DNA of 64,000 nucleotides from Pontibacillus chungwhensis BH030062 (GCF_000770675.1 NZ_AVBG01000010.1:1-64000), one strand, 5' to 3'; shown: positions 32,906 through 42,616, counted from the stretch's first letter. Notes: generated by a model not told the origin, from the sequence alone. Numbers and translations: made by a program.

Positions 32906-33699
32906 TAAAATCCTCTTAATACAATGTCGTTAATGTCATCAAACGGAACTTCCACGCGGAATGGCCGCTGAAGGATTTTCATATATACAGTTCCCTCTTC
33001 ATAGTCTTCAATCCATCCCTTATATCGCTCTTCATCCGTAATAACCTCACACTTCATTCTCGGGACTTGCGAAGGCAAATTAACGAAATAGTCTACTTTA
33101 TCTTCTAGACTCATATCTTTAAATCTGCTACGACGGTTCCTATTCGTAAAGGATACGCGTCGCTTCCCTTCGCTCTCTTTTGTTCCAGAATCTTGAGTTT
33201 CCTCATCGTGTGACGCAGGTTCTGAAGAATACTCTAACCGCTCCGCCTGTTTTTCTTCCCTAACTGTAGGCGGTTCCACTTCTGACTCTTGATCTTTCTG
33301 CGGCTCCTGAAGGTCAATCTCGCTTTCTTGCTTTCCCTCAACATGATCTTCTTTAGCTACTGCAAAAGGATCTGGACGACCTAAAAACGGATCATACCCT
33401 GCTGGCCTAGATTGATCAGGTTCCCCAAGCCCTAGCGAATAACGTTTTCGGCGCTGTTGCCCTCGCTTCGATCTCTCTTGAGTAGGGGTGTCTTGTGAGT
33501 CAGACGCTTGTTCTTTTTCTGCTGTTTCCGCTTTCGCCTCAAATTTCGGCTCGGATTCTTGTGTGTCTTCACTTTTCTTAGTTAACGGTTTCCTTTCTGT
33601 TCGATACACAGACTGCATATTTGGCGACGCCTTCTCAAAGTCAGGCTGTGTAATATACAACATCGGCTGCTTTACACGTTCCTTTTTCTTCTTAGCCAT
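32905..33699 (-). CDS. cotO: Spore coat morphogenetic protein CotO
   Basis: A 264-residue protein with a conserved start (KQPMLYITQPDFEKASPNMQ), a long disordered Glu/Gln/Ser/Lys-rich middle, and the conserved C-terminal CotO domain (SLEDKVDYFVNLPSQVPRMKCEV; GYEEGTVYMKIL-like strand, RPFRVEVPFDDINDIVLRGF). CotO directs late outer-coat/crust assembly in the mother cell. A SigK-type promoter at 33739-33747 precedes it. The middle is longer and more acidic than usual. Confidence 0.9.
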   Translation of the reverse strand: MAKKKKERVKQPMLYITQPDFEKASPNMQSVYRTERKPLTKKSEDTQESEPKFEAKAETAEKEQASDSQDTPTQERSKRGQQRRKRYSLGLGEPDQSRPAGYDPFLGRPDPFAVAKEDHVEGKQESEIDLQEPQKDQESEVEPPTVREEKQAERLEYSSEPASHDEETQDSGTKESEGKRRVSFTNRNRRSRFKDMSLEDKVDYFVNLPSQVPRMKCEVITDEERYKGWIEDYEEGTVYMKILQRPFRVEVPFDDINDIVLRGF

Positions 33700-33738
33700 A
33701 TATACACACTCCCCCTATATCATCATTAATCTACACTA

Positions 33739-33747
33739 TAGCCTATG
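33739..33747 (-). promoter_or_regulatory. SigK promoter -10 of cotO
   Basis: Minus-strand CATAGGCTA matches CATANNNTA, with a GCAC 17 bases upstream. It lies about 40 bp before the cotO start. Confidence 0.72.
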
Positions 33748-33839
33748 CTAAAGAGACGGGGAATGTGCCTAGTTTTTCCGACTCATTTTTGCATGGGAAG
33801 GTGGATTTGGTAAGCGGCCTCTTTGATTTGCTCTTTTTA

Positions 33840-34017
33840 GTAAGATAACTATCATTTTAGCAACTTCCTGCCCGGCTTTGGTAAATTCTCGGTCTCTTTC
33901 AGTAACTTCTCGGCTCCTTTTCATAAGTTCTCCTTTGTTTTTAGTCAATTTACTTTCGTTTTAGCCACTTCCCAACCGTCTTTGGTAACTGCTATGCTTG
34001 TTTTCGTAACTTCTGAC
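33840..34017. repeat. Degenerate 21-bp tandem array A
   Basis: About eight and a half units of 20-21 bp, e.g. GCAACTTCCTGCCCGGCTTTG, GTAAATTCTCGGTCTCTTTC A, GTAACTTCTCGGCTCCTTTTC, GCCACTTCCCAACCGTCTTTG. They fill the space between the fabI terminator and the cotO promoter. No coding frame or ribosome-binding site. Confidence 0.75.
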
Positions 34018-34030
34018 ATCATACAAAAAA

Positions 34031-34055
34031 AAGCCCAAGGCAGAGCCTTGGACTT
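34031..34055 (-). terminator. Terminator of fabI
   Basis: AAGCCCAAGGC / GCCTTGGACTT (one mismatch) with a 3-base loop; an A-run gives the T-run on the minus strand. Confidence 0.85.
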
Positions 34056-34076
34056 TTCAATCATATTGTCATTCGT

Positions 34077-34856
34077 TTAGCGTCCGATAATGTGGAAGCC
34101 AGAGTCTACGTGGATCATCTCGCCTGTTACACCGCGGGAGAAGTCACTTAGTAGGAAGTAAGCTGTGTCGCCTACTTCATCTTGAGTCGTTGGACGACGT
34201 AGTGGAGCGCGTTCTTCAATGTCTTTAAGGATTGAATTGAAGTCGCCTACACCTTTAGCAGATAGCGTACGGATTGGACCAGCAGAAATCGCGTTGACGC
34301 GAATGCCGTGTTTACCAAGACTTTCAGCAAGGTATTTCACGCTCGCATCAAGGCTTGCTTTCGCAACACCCATAACGTTGTAGTTCGGTACAACGCGCTC
34401 ACCGCCAAGGTATGTTAATGTTACGATACCGCCGCCTTCTGACATAAGAGGTTGTACAGCACGAGATACAGCTGTTAAGGAATAAGAGCTGATATTGTGA
34501 GCTGTTAAGAAGCCATCACGGCTCGTATTTAAGAAGTCACCTTTTAGTTCATCTTTGTTAGCAAAAGCAATACAATGAGCTAATCCGTGGATTACACCCA
34601 CATCGTTTTGAATCTGTTGGAATGTTTCCATGATGTTCTCATCATCTGTTACATCACACTGATAGAAAAGAGATTCTTCTCCACCTTCTAAAGTTGCTGC
34701 CAGGTCACGGACAGATTTCTCGAAACGCTCTGCAGCGTATGTGAAAATCAAGCGTGCTCCTGCATTGTGTAGTGACTGAGCAATTCCCCAGGCGATGCTT
34801 CGCTTGTTGGCTACTCCCATCACAACATATGTACGACCTTGTAATGACATATTCAT
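34077..34856 (-). CDS. fabI: Enoyl-[acyl-carrier-protein] reductase FabI
   Basis: A 259-residue short-chain dehydrogenase-type FabI: N-terminal NAD(P) loop VMGVANKRSIAWGIAQSLHNAGA (about 12-34), the Tyr-x6-Lys catalytic pair in YNVMGVAKASLDASVKYLAESLG (about 157-179), and GPIRTLSAKGV. It reduces the trans-2 double bond of enoyl-ACP, the last step of fatty-acid elongation. ATG 34856 follows AGGAGGACGAAAGA. It sits beside cotO as in B. subtilis, and has its own terminator. Confidence 0.96.
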   Translation of the reverse strand: MNMSLQGRTYVVMGVANKRSIAWGIAQSLHNAGARLIFTYAAERFEKSVRDLAATLEGGEESLFYQCDVTDDENIMETFQQIQNDVGVIHGLAHCIAFANKDELKGDFLNTSRDGFLTAHNISSYSLTAVSRAVQPLMSEGGGIVTLTYLGGERVVPNYNVMGVAKASLDASVKYLAESLGKHGIRVNAISAGPIRTLSAKGVGDFNSILKDIEERAPLRRPTTQDEVGDTAYFLLSDFSRGVTGEMIHVDSGFHIIGR

Positions 34857-34995
34857 TCTTTCGTCCTCCTCGGAGAAAATGTGTCTATAGTTATTACTTG
34901 TTATTAGTACCTGCTACTATTCTAAACAAAATCAAACAAAAACACAATTCCTTTCTAGTATCCCCATCCTTAGACCCATTCAAAACCTTTTAACA

Positions 34996-35030
34996 AAACA
35001 AGGTGCTCCCTATTTCGGAGCACCTTGTTT
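34996..35030 (-). terminator. Terminator of the threonine operon
   Basis: A 14-bp perfect stem AAACAAGGTGCTCC / GGAGCACCTTGTTT, loop CTATTTC, overlapping the stop codon of thrB. Confidence 0.9.
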
Positions 35031-35937
35031 AAGATTTTGTCTCAATTTTTTCTGTCGTTACAACCGAGCCGCTATAATCCACAGACAGCCGTTTCCACTC
35101 AAAGTTTGGATAAGCCCTTTGAGAGGTTTCTGTGATTAAAGCGCCGTGCTCTGTTGGAATCAGACTCATAATCGTAGGACCCGCACCACTCATGAAGGTC
35201 CCATATACGCCTTGATGTTTTAGAAATTTTCGAAGTTCGTCGTAATGAGGCATTAATGTCCCTCGATAAGGCTGGTGGTAGCGATCTTTCTCCATCATTT
35301 TACCAGCAAGCGCCCAGTTTCCTTGAGCTAAAGCAGCAACAAGAACATTAGCGACAGCACTGCCGTCTACAGCTTCTTTATACGAGAGTTCTGAGGGCAG
35401 TACGTTCCTCGCTTCAGTCGTTTTCAAATCAAATGAAGGAATAGCAGCTAAAAAGCATACGTCTTGAAATGGAACAGTAGTCCAACTGACATCTTCCCCC
35501 TCTTGATAGGCGATAACACCGCTCCCCGTGACAGAGGGTACAACGTTATCCGGGTGCCCTTCTATTTGAGATGCGAAAGAGACCTTTTCTGCTTCGGTAA
35601 ATTGCAAGTCTAGTATGTGATCCGCTAGTTCAATACCAGCTACAATTGCCGAGGCACTACTGCCAAGCCCCCTCGCTACCGGAATCTCGCTAGCTACTTC
35701 AACCCTATGAGGTGGCAAGTATTCAAACCCTCGTTTAGTAGCGGCAAATTGTGCAGCTTGATAAATGGTGTTCTGATGATCCTCAGGCATCCCTTTAACA
35801 GATTCAGAAGTCGCTTCAAAATACCACGCATCTGAAGGTTCTGCCTGTACTTCAAGATACAGATTTAAAGCAACACCAATGGAGTCAAAGCCAGGCCCTA
35901 GATTGGCACAACTGGCTGGTACACGAATGCGTATCAT
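35029..35937 (-). CDS. thrB: Homoserine kinase
   Basis: A 302-residue GHMP kinase: N-terminal strand [24 protein letters not shown], the ATP loop [20 protein letters not shown] (about 88-107), and the C-terminal [15 protein letters not shown]. It phosphorylates homoserine for threonine synthase. The start overlaps thrC by 4 bp, giving coupled translation. It is the last gene of the hom-thrC-thrB operon, the usual Bacillus order. Confidence 0.97.
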   Translation of the reverse strand: MIRIRVPASCANLGPGFDSIGVALNLYLEVQAEPSDAWYFEATSESVKGMPEDHQNTIYQAAQFAATKRGFEYLPPHRVEVASEIPVARGLGSSASAIVAGIELADHILDLQFTEAEKVSFASQIEGHPDNVVPSVTGSGVIAYQEGEDVSWTTVPFQDVCFLAAIPSFDLKTTEARNVLPSELSYKEAVDGSAVANVLVAALAQGNWALAGKMMEKDRYHQPYRGTLMPHYDELRKFLKHQGVYGTFMSGAGPTIMSLIPTEHGALITETSQRAYPNFEWKRLSVDYSGSVVTTEKIETKS

Positions 35938-36995
35938 GAAACCACTCCGTTTTGGATGGCATCTGTTACTTTTTCAAGATCGTTAGGAAGAACGGTTGGC
36001 TGAATAGCACTCTTCTCGATAGCGGTTGTCGGATCCTTCAATCCATTACCTGTTAACACGCACACCACTTGTGAACCTTTTGAAACCTCCCCTTGTTTCA
36101 GAGACTTAAATAGGCCTGCAATTGACGCACAAGAAGCTGGTTCAGCAAATACCCCTTCGTTCTCGGCTAACCATTGATAAGCTTCTACGATCTCTTCATC
36201 CGTCACTTCGCCTATCGCACCACTGGATTCATTCGTTGCCTCTAAGCAATGATCCCAACTAGCCGGATTTCCGATTCGAATAGCTGTGGCAAGGGTTTCC
36301 GGCTGCTCAATGACCTCCCCACGAACAATAGCAGCAGACCCGCTTGCTTCAAATCCTCTCATGTTCGGTAAACCTGTATGGTAAGCTTGATGGTACTCTT
36401 TAAACCCTTTCCAGTACGCTGTAATATTACCAGCGTTCCCTACCGGAATAAGCAAATGGTCAGGCGCTTTACCTAACACGTCACACACTTCAAAAGCTGC
36501 TGTCTTTTGACCTTCGATTCGGTACGGGTTAATAGAGTTAACGAGTGTAAAGTTATCCGTTTCAGCTAAGTGTTTAACAATTTTCAAAGCTTCATCGAAA
36601 TTTCCTTCGATGGCATATACTTCAGCGCCATACATCACAGCCTGAGCAAGTTTTCCTTGTGCAATCTTACCGTCTGGAATTACGATAATACACCGTAATC
36701 CAGCTCTAGCTGCATAGGCCGCCGCTGCTGCTGAGGTGTTTCCTGTTGAGGCGCAGATGACCGCTTCAGCTCCTTCTTCAACAGCTTTTGCCATGGCCAT
36801 AACCATCCCACGGTCTTTAAAAGAACCAGTAGGATTAGCGCCTTCGATCTTTACATAGGCCTCAATGCCATATTCTTTTGACAGCTTTTCAAGTGGAAGT
36901 AAAGGCGTATTCCCCTCTAGTAACGTAAGCTTTGGTGTTTCTTCTGTTACAGGTAAGAGAGATTCATAGTGTGATAGAAGACCTTTCCAAGCCAT
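35934..36995 (-). CDS. thrC: Threonine synthase
   Basis: A 353-residue PLP enzyme of the short thrC type. The PLP lysine is in [23 protein letters not shown] (Lys about 60); [20 protein letters not shown] binds phosphate; [16 protein letters not shown]-type loop and [12 protein letters not shown] complete the site. It turns O-phosphohomoserine into threonine. It begins two bases after the hom stop codon. ATG 36995 follows GGAGAGGGG. Confidence 0.97.
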   Translation of the reverse strand: MAWKGLLSHYESLLPVTEETPKLTLLEGNTPLLPLEKLSKEYGIEAYVKIEGANPTGSFKDRGMVMAMAKAVEEGAEAVICASTGNTSAAAAAYAARAGLRCIIVIPDGKIAQGKLAQAVMYGAEVYAIEGNFDEALKIVKHLAETDNFTLVNSINPYRIEGQKTAAFEVCDVLGKAPDHLLIPVGNAGNITAYWKGFKEYHQAYHTGLPNMRGFEASGSAAIVRGEVIEQPETLATAIRIGNPASWDHCLEATNESSGAIGEVTDEEIVEAYQWLAENEGVFAEPASCASIAGLFKSLKQGEVSKGSQVVCVLTGNGLKDPTTAIEKSAIQPTVLPNDLEKVTDAIQNGVVS

Positions 36996-36997
36996 AG

Positions 36998-38299
36998 TTA
37001 ATTCCCCTCTCCTTCAACTCGATACACGCTATGAATGGATCGAACCGCTTCAATTTCTTCTAAGGCATGAAGGATAGCATCCATCTGGAATCGACTTGCA
37101 TTATGTGTAATTAAAATAATGTCAGCAGCGTCATGCCCTTCAACTGGCATTTGCAAAATTTTATCCAAGGAAACACCGCTATTTGCGAATTCTTGTGTAA
37201 TAGCGAGGAATGTTCCTGCTTCATCTTCCCCTTCTAAACGAACGAAGAATTTCGAGAAGATCTCATCCTTTGTTTTCATTTGTTTATCATAATGCGGAGA
37301 AACAGATGACTCACCTGTTACACCAAGGCGAACGTTTTTCACCACATCCATTAAGTCAGACACAACAGCTGTTGCAGTTGGAAGTTTACCGGCACCAGGC
37401 CCATAGAACATCGTCTCTCCCACTGCGTCCCCGTACACGTATACTGCATTATATTCATCTTTAATACCTGCAAGAGGATGGGCATTCGGAACAAGTGTTG
37501 GCTGCACACTCATTTCCACTTTTCCATTCTCACGGCTTGCAATGCCTAGTAGCTTCATTGTATAGCCAAGTTGAGCTGCGTAAGCAAGGTCCTCAGAAGA
37601 AATGCCGCGAATTCCACTTACTTCAACGTCATCGAGAACGGTTTGCATTTTGAATGCGAGCGTTGATAAGAGACTGATCTTACGCGCAGCATCTAACCCG
37701 TCTACATCTGAAGTTGGGTCTGCTTCTGCGAAGCCAAGATCCTGTGCTTCTTTCAATACATCCTCAAACGTGCGCTTCTCATCAACCATCTTCGTTAAGA
37801 TATAATTCGTTGTGCCGTTCACAATCCCCATCATTTTATTAATACGGTCTGAAGCTAGCCCGTTTGTAAGAGATCCAATAATCGGAATCCCGCCTGCTAC
37901 ACTTGCTTCATAACGAATATCACAATGTTTCTCTCGAGCCAGTTCCATTAACTTGCCACCGTGAACAGCCATCATATCTTTATTAGCTGTTACAACATGT
38001 TTGCCGTTCTGAACAGCACGCTCAAGAACGTGATACGTATCTTCTATACCACCCATAACCTCAACAATAATGTCGATGTCAGGGTCATTTACGAGTTCAT
38101 CTACTTGATCGGTTAATAAAGAAGGATCAACCGATGCCCCACGTGGCTTGCTAAGATCATTTACAAGAATGCGCTTTACATCAATTGAGCATCCCACCTG
38201 GTGTACAATGTCTTCCTGGTGGTTTTGTAAAATCTCTACAACCCCTGTTCCTACTGTTCCTAGTCCGCATAATCCTACGTTTAATTTCTTATCTTGCAT
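36998..38299 (-). CDS. hom: Homoserine dehydrogenase
   Basis: A 433-residue NAD(P)-dependent enzyme: nucleotide loop [16 protein letters not shown] (about 9-24), [12 protein letters not shown] (about 99-110), catalytic domain with [24 protein letters not shown] and [23 protein letters not shown], and a C-terminal ACT domain ([31 protein letters not shown]) for threonine feedback. It makes homoserine from aspartate semialdehyde. It heads the operon; a promoter and a 12-bp palindrome lie just upstream. Confidence 0.97.
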   Translation of the reverse strand: MQDKKLNVGLCGLGTVGTGVVEILQNHQEDIVHQVGCSIDVKRILVNDLSKPRGASVDPSLLTDQVDELVNDPDIDIIVEVMGGIEDTYHVLERAVQNGKHVVTANKDMMAVHGGKLMELAREKHCDIRYEASVAGGIPIIGSLTNGLASDRINKMMGIVNGTTNYILTKMVDEKRTFEDVLKEAQDLGFAEADPTSDVDGLDAARKISLLSTLAFKMQTVLDDVEVSGIRGISSEDLAYAAQLGYTMKLLGIASRENGKVEMSVQPTLVPNAHPLAGIKDEYNAVYVYGDAVGETMFYGPGAGKLPTATAVVSDLMDVVKNVRLGVTGESSVSPHYDKQMKTKDEIFSKFFVRLEGEDEAGTFLAITQEFANSGVSLDKILQMPVEGHDAADIILITHNASRFQMDAILHALEEIEAVRSIHSVYRVEGEGN

Positions 38300-38330
38300 C
38301 GCTTTCCCCTCCTTATTGTCTATACGAAAC

Positions 38331-38342
38331 GTACATATGTAC
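38331..38342. promoter_or_regulatory. Palindromic operator candidate upstream of hom
   Basis: GTACATATGTAC is a perfect 12-bp palindrome 32 bp before the hom start and 13 bp downstream of the -10, near the transcription start. This is a typical repressor position. Confidence 0.5.
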
Positions 38343-38355
38343 TTCTATTAAAGAC

Positions 38356-38384
38356 ATTATAAAGAGGCTCCCCATTAAACACAA
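38356..38384 (-). promoter_or_regulatory. SigA-type promoter of hom-thrC-thrB
   Basis: Minus strand: TTGTGT (38379-38384), 17 bases, TATAAT (38356-38361). The -10 is perfect and the -35 weak. No T-box was seen. Confidence 0.6.
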
Positions 38385-38514
38385 CCTTTATCGGAAAATT
38401 CATAATTAACTAAGAATACTCCTCTCTCCTAACAAGCCTCGAAAAACGAACACCCTCAGCATGTTAACCGCTTACATAAAAACAAAATAAAAAAATGAAA
38501 AAAAGTCTTCTGAA

Positions 38515-38582
38515 GCGCTTTTATGCATTAAAGCAAGAACGGGTGTCTGGCACCCGTTACTTTGCTAAAGTGCAAAAGCGTT
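38515..38582. repeat. Imperfect 68-bp dyad with GGGTGTCTGGCACCC centre
   Basis: Centre CGGGTG-TCTGG-CACCCG, flanked by AAAGCAAG.../...CTTTGCT and CGCTTTT/AAAAGCG. The motif GTGTCTGGCACC also occurs at 9914-9925 in a different hairpin. It lies directly before tandem array B. Confidence 0.55.
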
Positions 38583-38584
38583 TT

Positions 38585-39045
38585 GACGCTTTTGCTGGGC
38601 GTCTCGACACTTCAGGGGCTCATCCTGACGCTTTCAACGCTCATTCCGGCGCTTTTTTCGCTCGTCCCGGCGCTTTCGATGGGCGTCCGGACACTTCTTG
38701 CGCGCGTCCAGACACTTACGACGCTCATCCCGACGCTTCCGGCATCCGTCTCGACGCTCTCACTGCTCGTCCCGACGCTTCCACCGCTCGTCCCGACGCT
38801 TACTGCATCCGTCTCGACGCTTCCACCGCTCGTCCGGACACTTCCTACGCGCGTCTCGTCACTTCCTACGCGCATCCCGACGCTTCCGGCACTCGTTTCG
38901 ACGCTCTCACTGCTCGTCCCAACGCTTCCACCGCTCGTCCGGACACTTCCTACGCTCCCCCCGACACACTTCCGGCACTCGTCTCGACGCTTCTCCCCCG
39001 CGTCCCGTCACTTCCAAAGCCCATCCCGACACCCTCACCGCCCTG
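38585..39045. repeat. 21-bp tandem array B (about 22 units)
   Basis: About 22 head-to-tail units, nearly all exactly 21 bp, consensus GACGCTTCCNNCGCTCGTCCC (examples GACGCTTCCACCGCTCGTCCC, GACACTTCCTACGCGCGTCTC). The period is a multiple of three and the unit has no stop codons, so long open frames appear on both strands; I judge these to be artefacts. It lies between the antiporter terminator and the hom promoter. Confidence 0.85.
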
Positions 39046-39062
39046 CACTGCACTAAAAACCT

Positions 39063-39099
39063 AAAAAAGCTTCGGTCCGTTACGGACCGAAGCTTTTTT
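39063..39099 (-). terminator. Terminator of the antiporter gene
   Basis: A 16-bp perfect stem AAAAAAGCTTCGGTCC with its complement, 5-base loop. Confidence 0.93.
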
Positions 39100-39102
39100 G
39101 GT

Positions 39103-40962
39103 TTAGCTAGCAAATTCAAGGTCAAAGCGAAGTTCTTCAACGTACTCAGAAGATCCTGTAACAACGAGTTGGTCACCGGTCTTCAATTCTGTATCTCCGT
39201 GGGGGATGATGGATTCATTATTACGGAATATGCGAACCATGATGACATCGCCTGTGAACGGGAAGTTTCGGATGTACATACCGTCATATTCTTCGTTATT
39301 CATCTCGATCTGATACAAGTAACTCTCTTGGTTGGTTAAAATGTCCACAACGTTTGGTGCGGTGATAAGTGCTTTTAACAATGCTTTTGATGATAAGAAG
39401 ACAGAGAATACTTCGACTCCATTTTCGCGAAGCTTCTGATCCAGTTCAGGGGATTCGGCTCGTGCGATGACGCGTTCAACTCCCTGTTCTTTTGCATAAA
39501 GGGCAATCTCAGTGTTCAGTTGTTCATCACCTATTGAGGCAACAAGAAGGTCCACATTGAATACCCCTTGTTTCGCCAACAACTCGGAGTCGTAGTCTTC
39601 TACTTCATTAATATCAAAGCAAGACCGGCTTACTTTTTCATCAATCTTATCGACTTTTGTATGATAAAGATGCGTTTTATAAAGCTTTGGATCAAGCTCA
39701 CGCACAACCGGTAATGTCATTCGGTTCGAACCGATAAAAGCTACTTGCTGGACATGCTCTGTTTCTTCCTCATGAGAATAAAGCTTCTTGAAGATAACAG
39801 GGGCTACAAGACAAGATACAACAGAGACAAGGATGAGCGCTCCTTCCATCCTCGTGCTAATGAGCCCCATCTTTTCCCCGATTGTAGCAGCCGCGATGAC
39901 TAACGATAGCTTCGCGGTTAGAATAGATCCTGTTGCAAAAACTTCTTTCCAGGAATACCACTTTCTTAAGATAAGCGCCGGAATCATTTTAGCAATCACA
40001 AGCGCCACGAATAGTAATGGCATAAGCAGTAGAATCTTAGGATCTTGGAAAAGCTTCGGGATATTGATTCCTACACCGACCATCACGAAGAAGATCGGAA
40101 TTAAGAAGCCATACCCGAAACTATCAAGCCGCTTGACCATTTCCTGATTGGGAGATAATAAAGCGACAACAACACCCGCTAAGAAAGCACCAAGAATATT
40201 CTCAGCACCAACCGTTTCTGAAATGCCGACCAAAATAAGAATGATGGTGAACACGGCACGGGTATCAATTTGGATGGTACCTTTCGACATCGTCTCCACA
40301 AAGGAGCGATTTTGAAAGTATTTTCCGACAAAGTAAATCGCTACACCAGCTCCGAACAGAATGAGAAGAAGCCACATACTCGAGCTTTCCTCTCCTCCAT
40401 AAATTGATACGAAGACAGCGAGCAAAATCATCGTTGTTAAGTCAGCGATTACCGTTACGAGTAACACGATTTGCCCGATGTTACTCCGTAGCATTTGGGC
40501 ATCTTTTAACGTTGGGACAACGACTCCTAAAGAAATCGTCGAGATAATTAATGTCATTAGAAAGACATTATCGATAAAGCCAGCTAGAACAAATAAATAG
40601 GATAGTCCAAGTGACAGCACAAGAATGAATAAGAACATGCTCGAGGCCACAACCAATGTGTTCGGTGCTTCTCCACCGCTTGGGAGGGTTTCTTTCTTCT
40701 TCTTTCCTGCGAAGGCAGAGAAATCAATCTCAAGTCCACTAAGGAACATAAGGAAGATAAACCCTAAAGTAGACAAGGTCTCAAGCCACATGCCTTCATT
40801 TACTAAGTCAAAGCCACTCTGACCAATGATCAGTCCAACGATAATTTCCGCCACCACAACAGGGATGGTCTTCAAACGAAAACGATGAAGGATGATGGGC
40901 GTCAGGAATGCTGCGATGACAACAATCACAAGTGATGTAACAGATGCAGAACCGTGTTCCAT
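39103..40962 (-). CDS. yjbQ: CPA2-type monovalent cation:proton antiporter with TrkA domains (YjbQ-like)
   Basis: A 619-residue protein. About 12 membrane helices form a Kef/NhaS3-like exchanger (residues 10-395; VVAEIIVGLIIGQSGFDL, FLSGLEIDFSAFAG, GAFLAGVVVALLSPNQEM). A TrkA-N-like nucleotide-binding domain follows (about 410-530, QVAFIGSNRMTLPVVREL) and then a TrkA-C domain. It exchanges K+ or Na+ for protons under nucleotide control. In B. subtilis YjbQ lies near prpE; a similar setting is seen here. Confidence 0.9.
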   Translation of the reverse strand: MEHGSASVTSLVIVVIAAFLTPIILHRFRLKTIPVVVAEIIVGLIIGQSGFDLVNEGMWLETLSTLGFIFLMFLSGLEIDFSAFAGKKKKETLPSGGEAPNTLVVASSMFLFILVLSLGLSYLFVLAGFIDNVFLMTLIISTISLGVVVPTLKDAQMLRSNIGQIVLLVTVIADLTTMILLAVFVSIYGGEESSSMWLLLILFGAGVAIYFVGKYFQNRSFVETMSKGTIQIDTRAVFTIILILVGISETVGAENILGAFLAGVVVALLSPNQEMVKRLDSFGYGFLIPIFFVMVGVGINIPKLFQDPKILLLMPLLFVALVIAKMIPALILRKWYSWKEVFATGSILTAKLSLVIAAATIGEKMGLISTRMEGALILVSVVSCLVAPVIFKKLYSHEEETEHVQQVAFIGSNRMTLPVVRELDPKLYKTHLYHTKVDKIDEKVSRSCFDINEVEDYDSELLAKQGVFNVDLLVASIGDEQLNTEIALYAKEQGVERVIARAESPELDQKLRENGVEVFSVFLSSKALLKALITAPNVVDILTNQESYLYQIEMNNEEYDGMYIRNFPFTGDVIMVRIFRNNESIIPHGDTELKTGDQLVVTGSSEYVEELRFDLEFAS

Positions 40963-40983
40963 TCACTTAGCCCTCCTTTACTT

Positions 40984-42357
40984 CTAGGAAATCAATAAGT
41001 GCAAGCGTAAAAACGTCGTTGCCATACCGAAATAGATTAAGATTGAAATAATATCGTTAATGGTCGTAATAAATGGACCTGAAGCTACAGCTGGGTCCAC
41101 ATTTAATTTGTGCATAAGTAAAGGTACTAATGCACCCGCAAGTGTCGCAACAATGAGAGTCGACATAATGGAGATTCCAACGAGTAAACCGAGGTAATAA
41201 TCACCTTGCCAAAAGTACACGATAAACGTCACAAGCACACCACACGTGAGACCAGTGATAAGACCTGTTCCAGCTTCTCTGAACACAAGCTTAAGGATAC
41301 CTTCTTTCTCATGTTCACCCGTTGCAAGACCTCGTACCGCAACCGCCAACGCTTGCGTTCCTGTATTCCCAGCCATACCAGCAATAAGAGGAATAAAGAC
41401 AGCAAGTATAGCGACTTGATTTAATGTTTCTTCAAATCGTCCAATCAAACTCGCGGTCATCATTCCTAAGAACAGTAGGATGACAAGCCAGGGCAACCTT
41501 TTCTTAGCTGCTGCGAATGCATTCTCATCCGGGCGATCCAAATCAGAGACACCAGCAAGCTTTGAATAGTCATCACTCGCCTCTTCTTCCATAACGTCCA
41601 TGATGTCATCGACCGTGATTATACCTAGCATGTGATTCTGAAAATCAACAACAGGAAGCGCCAGAAAGTCATAGTCACGCATTAATTGAGCAACGTCTTC
41701 CTGGTCTTCGCCAACTTGCACCGAAACCACTCGGTCACTCATCACTTCAGAAATATACCAATCTTCTTCTGCAATAATAAGATCTCGCAGGGATATAACA
41801 CCAACTAAATGCTTGTCCTCATCGATCACGAACACATAATAGATGGTCTCAGCGTCAGGTGCTTCCCTTTTTAAATGAAGCATGGCTTCCCGTACGGTTT
41901 GATTAGCACGGATTACAACGAATTCTGTGGTCATAATACTACCAGCAGTTTTCTCTTCGTAGTACAGAAGTTCTTTAATATCAGAAGCCGATTCCTTGTC
42001 CATTATGGTCAGGAAACTAGCGACTTGGTTTTTATCCAGTTCATTTAAAATATCAGCAGCATCATCCGTTGAAATCTCAGCCAAAATTTGAGCGGCGAAT
42101 CGTGGGTCCATCTCTGTGAAGTACTCTTCAATATCATCCACATCGATATGCTCCATGACTTCAGCGATCTCATCAGGTGATAAGTACGTATAGATTTGCA
42201 TACGCACATCTTGCGTTTGCTCTTCGAAGATCTTCGCCTGGTCGTAAGGGTGCATTTCAAGGAATTCAGCTCGGAATTGGTCAATTTGGTCATTAAATAA
42301 TGCATCTTGAATGGTGTCCCATAGTTCACGTCGTTCATGGTCTTCAAGATATTCCAT
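40984..42357 (-). CDS. mgtE: Magnesium transporter MgtE
   Basis: A 457-residue MgtE: N-terminal superhelical domain (about 1-130, acidic, e.g. HIDVDDIEEYFTEMDPRFAAQILAE), two CBS domains (about 135-255, MTTEFVVIRANQTVREAML; MSDRVVSVQVGEDQEDVAQLM), and a C-terminal five-helix pore (PLIAGMAGNTGTQALAVAVRGLATGE). The N/CBS domains sense cytosolic Mg2+ and gate the pore. No M-box riboswitch was recognised upstream. It lies 21 bp before the antiporter gene and may share its transcript. Confidence 0.95.
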   Translation of the reverse strand: MEYLEDHERRELWDTIQDALFNDQIDQFRAEFLEMHPYDQAKIFEEQTQDVRMQIYTYLSPDEIAEVMEHIDVDDIEEYFTEMDPRFAAQILAEISTDDAADILNELDKNQVASFLTIMDKESASDIKELLYYEEKTAGSIMTTEFVVIRANQTVREAMLHLKREAPDAETIYYVFVIDEDKHLVGVISLRDLIIAEEDWYISEVMSDRVVSVQVGEDQEDVAQLMRDYDFLALPVVDFQNHMLGIITVDDIMDVMEEEASDDYSKLAGVSDLDRPDENAFAAAKKRLPWLVILLFLGMMTASLIGRFEETLNQVAILAVFIPLIAGMAGNTGTQALAVAVRGLATGEHEKEGILKLVFREAGTGLITGLTCGVLVTFIVYFWQGDYYLGLLVGISIMSTLIVATLAGALVPLLMHKLNVDPAVASGPFITTINDIISILIYFGMATTFLRLHLLIS

Positions 42358-42616
42358 GGATAAACCCTCCCTTTCGCCGTTTAACCAGAAGTGGTTTAAT
42401 GTCTCTATTATACAGTCTTTTCCACATTACCTAGTCATTTGACCGTTTTATCGTAAGTTCCACATCTTTTTTTGTCAATGTCCCATTAGTATCCCTCTAA
42501 AGACACAAAACCAATCCGATGGAAGAAGTTCTTAAAAAACAGCTCAGAATAGTGTAAACTTTCATATGGGAACATATATTAATTCGGAATCTATGGAAAG
42601 AAGAAAGGGATCCTTC

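Noticed and set aside
38300-38480. T-box or other riboswitch before the threonine operon
   Set aside because: The untranslated leader is too short and has no T-box sequence or specifier hairpin.
38495-39339. Long open frames (60-210 codons) on both strands over the 21-bp array
   Set aside because: The period is a multiple of three and the unit lacks stop codons, so any frame stays open. There is no ribosome-binding site, and three overlapping frames are open at once.
42358-42565. Mg2+ (M-box) riboswitch before mgtE
   Set aside because: None of the conserved M-box segments was found in the roughly 200 bases.
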